Under the pieces are notes generated by a model, which saw only the letters and a list, made by a program, of their open reading frames with translations, ran no database searches and had not been told where the DNA came from. From the NCBI RefSeq assembly GCF_937873925.1, contig NZ_CALNAT010000230.1:1-16935 (forward strand): DNA of 16,935 nt. The letters are read 5' to 3'. The translations under genes were made by a program, and so were the position numbers. This document shows, piece after piece, positions 14,601-16,935 of the stretch (positions are counted from its first letter, which is position 1; every line of letters starts with the position of its first letter). The DNA comes from an uncultured Proteiniphilum sp. Its GTDB lineage: Bacteria; Bacteroidota; Bacteroidia; Bacteroidales; Dysgonomonadaceae.

Positions 14601-15440
14601 CACATCTTTTATCTTTACCGGCACTCCGTTACGTACGGTGACTACCGCCTCTTCGAGGTCGGAGACGTTTTTGATGTATCCGAGGCCGCGTACCAGATAT
14701 TCTGCTTTATTGATCTCAATCGTTTCTGCGCCGATATCAAGGTTGCTTTTCTGCACGGCACTCATGATGTCCATGATAGAAACGCCAAAAGCCCGCATGG
14801 CATTGGGATTGATCTCGACCTGATACTCTTTTACGAATCCTCCGATAGAAGCGACCTCCGATACCCCCTCGGCTGTGGAGACGGAATAACGCACATAGAA
14901 ATCCTGCACGGTGCGCAGTTCGTCGGGATCCCATCCACCTGTAGGTTCACCTGTGTCGGGATTGCGCCCCTCAAGCGTGTACCAGAATATCTGTCCGAGC
15001 GCTGTGGCATCGGGACCGAGACTCGCTTGGACGCCTTCGGGCAGCGTGCCGGCCGGCAGGGAGTTGAGTTTTTCCAGGATGCGTGAACGACTCCAGTAAA
15101 ACTCTACGTCTTCATTGAAGATAATATAGATGAACGACATGCCGAACATGGAGGTGCTACGGATGGTCTTTACACCCGGAATACCCAGCAGCGAAGTAGT
15201 CAGCGGGTAAGTAACCTGGTCCTGTATATCTTTGGGAGAACGCCCCATCCATTCGGTAGCGACGATCTGTTGGTTGTCGCCGATGTCGGGGATCGCATCC
15301 ACCGGTACCGGATTGCGGGGCAGGATGCCTCTGTCCCAGTTAAAAGGAGCGGTGGACAATCCCCATGCAATGATCGCTACTAACAATAGCAGCGTGATAA
15401 TTCTGTTTTCAAGAAAATATCGAATGATTTTGTTGAGCAT
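11616..15440 (-). CDS. cusA: CusA-type heavy-metal RND efflux pump (Cu(I)/Ag(I) predicted)
   Basis: This is the proton-driven inner-membrane transporter of the tripartite efflux complex. Its 1274 residues compare with about 1047 in E. coli CusA. TM1 is at 12-29, the first porter region at about 35-355, and TM2-6 at about 370-529. TM4 carries Asp431 and Glu438, spaced as the functional Asp405/Glu412 of E. coli CusA. The methionine triad of E. coli CusA (573, 623, 672) has clear counterparts: Met720 (FLLMPTS), Met770 (TQMFENV) and Met872 (RLVMLQTG), which argues for Cu(I)/Ag(I). Two insertions explain the length: about 530-634 with two or three extra hydrophobic segments, and about 778-840 in the periplasmic part. 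The position of proton-relay Lys984 reads Ala1208 (VRPAAMT), and that of Glu939 reads Asp1170, by eye alignment. The start at 15440 places a typical RND N-terminus (MLNKIIRYFLENRII). The TolC-type gene follows after 13 bases. Confidence 0.94.
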   Translation of the reverse strand: MLNKIIRYFLENRIITLLLLVAIIAWGLSTAPFNWDRGILPRNPVPVDAIPDIGDNQQIVATEWMGRSPKDIQDQVTYPLTTSLLGIPGVKTIRSTSMFGMSFIYIIFNEDVEFYWSRSRILEKLNSLPAGTLPEGVQASLGPDATALGQIFWYTLEGRNPDTGEPTGGWDPDELRTVQDFYVRYSVSTAEGVSEVASIGGFVKEYQVEINPNAMRAFGVSIMDIMSAVQKSNLDIGAETIEINKAEYLVRGLGYIKNVSDLEEAVVTVRNGVPVKIKDVAFVNIGPATRRGGLDKEGVEAVGGVVVARYGSNPLQVIDNVKKKINEIESGLPQKVLDDGTVSKVTVVPFYDRSGLIQETIGTLEDDLTLEMIISIIVIIIIIVNLRASVVISSLLPIAVLATFIVMRLLHIDANIVALSGIAIAVGVMTDIGVVFVEIVIQHMEKPENKGITKGKAFVQLIHRAVSEVSTPTIVAMLTTIVSFLPVFFLEAQEGKLFRPLAYTKTITLISALILGMTVVPTLTYYFFSVRVSSETVRKTLNIALIAGGVVLFVFTGVYAAIVLPLFGINNLYARRWKNKKMTTYITAGIAILAATVFLTTEWLPMGPQKGFVMNFLIVIAFIGLILGFFTLLINNYERLIRWCLANRWKFMVIPLFTLLFGVTIWLGFDTIFGFIAKGFETVGWKNFRQTDFWQASTDKFPGIGEEFMPSLNEGSFLLMPTSMPHTGIEQNLQFVEALDKRISNIPEVETTVGKWGRVNSALDPAPTQMFENVINYRPEYILDQDGRRMRFKTNRKGEYLLQGGSTYNPEDGFRLIPADSLIVDNRGDYFRQWRPQIKSADDIWQEIVNVSHLPGLTSSPKLQPIEARLVMLQTGMRAPMGLKVSGPDLESIEEGGKLLEAALKEVPSILPSTVFYDRAVGAPYLEISLNRQNMARYGITVADLQDVISAAVGGMPLTTTVEGRERFPVRLRYPRELRENPEEMGNLIIPTATGAQIPLKEVADIGYTRGAQMIQSENTFLIGYVIFDKIVGKAEVDVVKEADNVLKDKISSGELQLPKGVSYTFAGNYEQQQRAANRLLILIPLCLILILVILYFQFKTITASFIHFSGVFVAFAGGFILLWLYGEPWFLNFSIGDVNMRDLFQMRPVNLSIAVWVGFIALFGISTSDGVLMGSFIHDTFLERNPQTKEEIREAVVYAGLRRVRPAAMTTAVTLIALLPILTSTGRGSDIMVPIAIPTFGGMLIQSMTIFVVPVLQCWWRESVIKKHGSIKE

Positions 15441-15540
15441 ATTGAATTTGATTTTATGATTATACCTAACAGTGAGTAAATCTGTCAGATATGGTTACGG
15501 GAATGATTGGCCTTTATCTGTGAGACCAATCCCTATGATG

Positions 15541-15568
15541 CCGATCATTTCGTCCTGCAAACGATCGG
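15541..15568 (-). other. Hairpin between the HYC-type gene and cusA
   Basis: CCGATCAT (15541-15548) pairs with ACGATCGG (15561-15568) with one mismatch around a 12-base loop, just after the stop of the upstream gene on the minus strand. No U-run follows, so it is more likely an intercistronic structure than a terminator. The 138-base gap also has a TATAAT hexamer at about 15460 (minus strand), which is not the Bacteroidota consensus. Confidence 0.35.
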
Positions 15569-15578
15569 TTTCGTAAAA

Positions 15579-16058
15579 TCAAATACGGTAAATACAGATG
15601 TAAGTGAGCAGGCTTACATCTTTCAGGAAAAGACCTTCCGGAGGAAAGTCCGGATGAGAGGTACGGAGAATGTCAGTTTCGGTATCCGGTAATTTGAACA
15701 GCCGGGTCAGAATAGCTCCCACATTGTCAATGGAGAGAGGCAAAAGGTGGCAGACCTGCTGCTCTGCTTTATTCTGATAATCATCGGTGGTGAGTTCAAG
15801 TAGTTCTGTGTCGCAGCATCCGTCTCCGGCGGCATGCCATTCACAATCGTGACGGCCGGTTTCAGTCCTGTGCGAATCACAGCAGGAATGTTTGTCTCCC
15901 TGGTCTGCCGCATGTACAGTACCAATGTCTGTGGCGGTTTGCTGGGCGAACAGGTTGAGTGATTGCAACTCCCCACCACAATAATGCAATGCAATAACAG
16001 GTTGTATTGCAAAGATCATCATGATCGGAAGTAATAATATGGCAGTCGTTCTACGCAT
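15579..16058 (-). CDS. Small exported Cys/His-rich protein of the HYC/CC/PP layout, head of the metal-efflux operon
   Basis: This is a 159-residue exported protein of unknown function. A signal peptide (about 1-23, MRRTTAILLLPIMMIFAI onward) leads into HYCGGEL (25-31). A Cys/His-rich middle follows, with SCCDSH (58-63), HDCEWH (70-75), GCCDTE (81-86) and CH (103-104), then FPPEG (138-142) near the end. This HYC, CC, PP order matches a small Bacteroidota-only family found with copper-resistance genes. The eleven Cys/His clustered here suggest periplasmic soft-metal binding or sensing. An open frame begins with GTG at 16064, but ATG at 16058 has AAGGTGAG (16064-16071) 5 bases upstream and is the better start. 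It lies 138 bases ahead of cusA and downstream of a good promoter, so it probably leads the operon. Confidence 0.82.
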   Translation of the reverse strand: MRRTTAILLLPIMMIFAIQPVIALHYCGGELQSLNLFAQQTATDIGTVHAADQGDKHSCCDSHRTETGRHDCEWHAAGDGCCDTELLELTTDDYQNKAEQQVCHLLPLSIDNVGAILTRLFKLPDTETDILRTSHPDFPPEGLFLKDVSLLTYICIYRI

Positions 16059-16077
16059 GTTCACTCACCTTATTGTT

Positions 16078-16091
16078 GACTAAAGTTAGTC
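16078..16091. promoter_or_regulatory. Perfect 14-base palindrome in the leader of the metal-efflux operon
   Basis: GACTAAAGTTAGTC is a perfect inverted repeat (arms GACTAA/TTAGTC, 2-base centre) just upstream of the ribosome-binding site of the HYC-type gene and about 65 bases downstream of the -7 box. It is a candidate operator for a metal-responsive regulator, or a short structure near the ribosome-binding site. A second imperfect dyad, CTCGCTTAACGAG, lies at 16102-16114. Confidence 0.45.
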
Positions 16092-16155
16092 GTTTTCCGC
16101 ACTCGCTTAACGAGACGTTACAATCGGTACAACAAAGAAATACTTAACAAGTTTA

Positions 16156-16186
16156 CAAAAGTATCAATTATTTTTTTGACTTAAAA
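16156..16186 (-). promoter_or_regulatory. Bacteroidota-type promoter of the metal-efflux operon
   Basis: On the minus strand, TACTTTTG (16156-16163) fits the TAnnTTTG -7 box exactly. TTTT (16183-16186) lies 19 bases upstream as a weak -33 box, in a strongly AT-rich stretch. The predicted leader to the ATG at 16058 is about 90 bases and includes the two dyads at 16078-16114. Confidence 0.6.
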
Positions 16187-16242
16187 ATTAAAATAGGGTA
16201 TGAATGCCGAAAATCAATGATGATCTATCATAACTTTCCCGA

Positions 16243-16935
16243 TCAAAATCCGAAATCGTCTATCACGATCTCCTTCACCTCTTCGTGTTCGATCTCGATG
16301 ATGTTTTGTGTTTGCAATCCCTCCACATAAATGGCTTTATAAGGGATAGCGGGACAGACATATTCGCAACCGCCGCAACCAACGCATATTTCCGGCCTGA
16401 TCTCGGGAATGGTCAGCATTCCTTTATAGGGAACCATATGCACGGCCTGTGTGGGACAATGTTCCGAGCAGGCGCCGCAGCTTGTCTCGTCGTAATAGAC
16501 GATACAGTTTTCGATGATCAGTTGCACCTGTCCCATCTGGGTATGGTTCTTTTCCTCTTTCGTCAGGGGGAGTATGGCTCCGGTGGGACATACCTCTCCG
16601 CAGATAGTGCAATCGTAATTGCAGAAGCCGTGGTCGAAATAGAGTTTCGGCTGCATCATTCCTCTCAGGCCGTATTCCAGAAAGGCCGGTTTGATCACAT
16701 GCGACGGGCATTTGCTCACACAAAGGTGACAGGAGATACATTTCTCCCGCAAGTGGTCGAAGGTGGGTGCCCCGGGGGGTGCAATGGGGGTCTGTCGTTT
16801 AAAAGCCCTTTTGGGAAGTAAATCGTCTGTTGTCTCGCCTGATAACAGGACGCCACCCGTCTCTCCCGGAAATAAACTATCCGAGGCTACCTGCGCGATA
16901 AGGTTCCCTGCTGCCAGTCCCGTAACCAGGGAAGC
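16243..16935 (-). CDS. Polyferredoxin-type 4Fe-4S protein, C-terminal part (truncated by window end)
   Basis: The frame is open from the window's right edge to the stop at 16243, giving 230 visible residues. The true start lies outside. The part seen begins with a hydrophobic Ala/Gly stretch (SLVTGLAAGNLIAQVA), then a linker with RQTPIAPPGAPTF. Four [4Fe-4S] clusters follow: CISCHLCVSKCP, CNYDCTICGEVCP, an incomplete-looking third with CGACSEHCP preceded by an isolated Cys (IENC), and CVGCGGCEYVCP. The protein ends in an acidic tail (EHEEVKEIVIDDFGF). The layout matches the C-terminal half of long Bacteroidota 4Fe-4S proteins that carry a NapH/CcoG-like membrane part at the N-terminus, so a membrane-associated electron-transfer role is likely. 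A TTG at 16752 could pass as a start, but coding sequence clearly continues upstream of it. It is separated from the efflux operon by that operon's promoter. Confidence 0.85.
   Translation of the reverse strand, partial: ASLVTGLAAGNLIAQVASDSLFPGETGGVLLSGETTDDLLPKRAFKRQTPIAPPGAPTFDHLREKCISCHLCVSKCPSHVIKPAFLEYGLRGMMQPKLYFDHGFCNYDCTICGEVCPTGAILPLTKEEKNHTQMGQVQLIIENCIVYYDETSCGACSEHCPTQAVHMVPYKGMLTIPEIRPEICVGCGGCEYVCPAIPYKAIYVEGLQTQNIIEIEHEEVKEIVIDDFGF

Noticed and set aside
15455..15470. TATAAT hexamer on the minus strand upstream of cusA
   Set aside because: It resembles an E. coli -10 box, but Bacteroidota sigma factors use TAnnTTTG, and no matching -33 box is present.
16059..16064. GTG start for the HYC-type protein at 16064
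   Set aside because: ATG at 16058 has AAGGTGAG at a proper 5-base distance, while the GTG overlaps that sequence.
16243..16752. Polyferredoxin read as a complete 169-residue protein from TTG at 16752
   Set aside because: The frame continues upstream without a stop to the window end, with residues typical of the long form, so the gene is partial.

Overview
The window looks like a chromosomal segment of a Bacteroidota (Bacteroidales-like) organism. Two near-identical promoter regions and the head of the metal-efflux operon carry -7 boxes of the TAnnTTTG type with -33 boxes about 19-20 bases upstream. Most starts lack a strong Shine-Dalgarno sequence, signal peptides end in SAQ or FAQ, and the efflux genes have the long Bacteroidota forms. 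Assignment to a genus is not possible from the sequence alone.

Layout, left to right. 5-166 holds a badly frameshifted remnant of an AlbA_2/ATP-binding type protein. 350-3892 (+) is a 2-oxo acid dehydrogenase operon: E1 alpha, E1 beta (4-base overlap) and a lipoyl E2, with a run of degenerate 7-base repeats between E1 beta and E2. No E3 is present in the window. A roughly 400-base non-coding stretch follows and ends in a recognisable promoter. It drives a ROK-family protein (4288-5121) and an exported SagB-type nitroreductase (5165-5767). A strong hairpin at 5818-5859 can terminate from both sides. A sialate O-acetylesterase (5894-7315, -) converges on it, with its own promoter and a roughly 200-base leader.

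7796-16058 (-) is a copper/silver efflux cluster. In transcription order it encodes a small Cys/His-rich exported protein of the HYC/CC/PP layout, a CusA-type RND pump, a TolC-type outer-membrane channel with a Met/Gly/Ser-rich insertion, a CusB-type adaptor with metal-binding domains at both ends, and a small HMA lipoprotein that is a paralogue of the adaptor's C-terminal domain. The three methionines that form the Cu(I)/Ag(I) site of E. coli CusA can all be located in the pump. The cluster therefore resembles a Cus tripartite pump in which extra soluble metal-binding modules stand in for a CusF-like periplasmic chaperone. A promoter and a perfect 14-base palindrome lie ahead of it, and a terminator-like hairpin follows it.

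The right edge (16243-16935, -) is the C-terminal part of a polyferredoxin with four [4Fe-4S] motifs, truncated by the window end. No tRNA, rRNA, CRISPR array or intact insertion sequence was seen.
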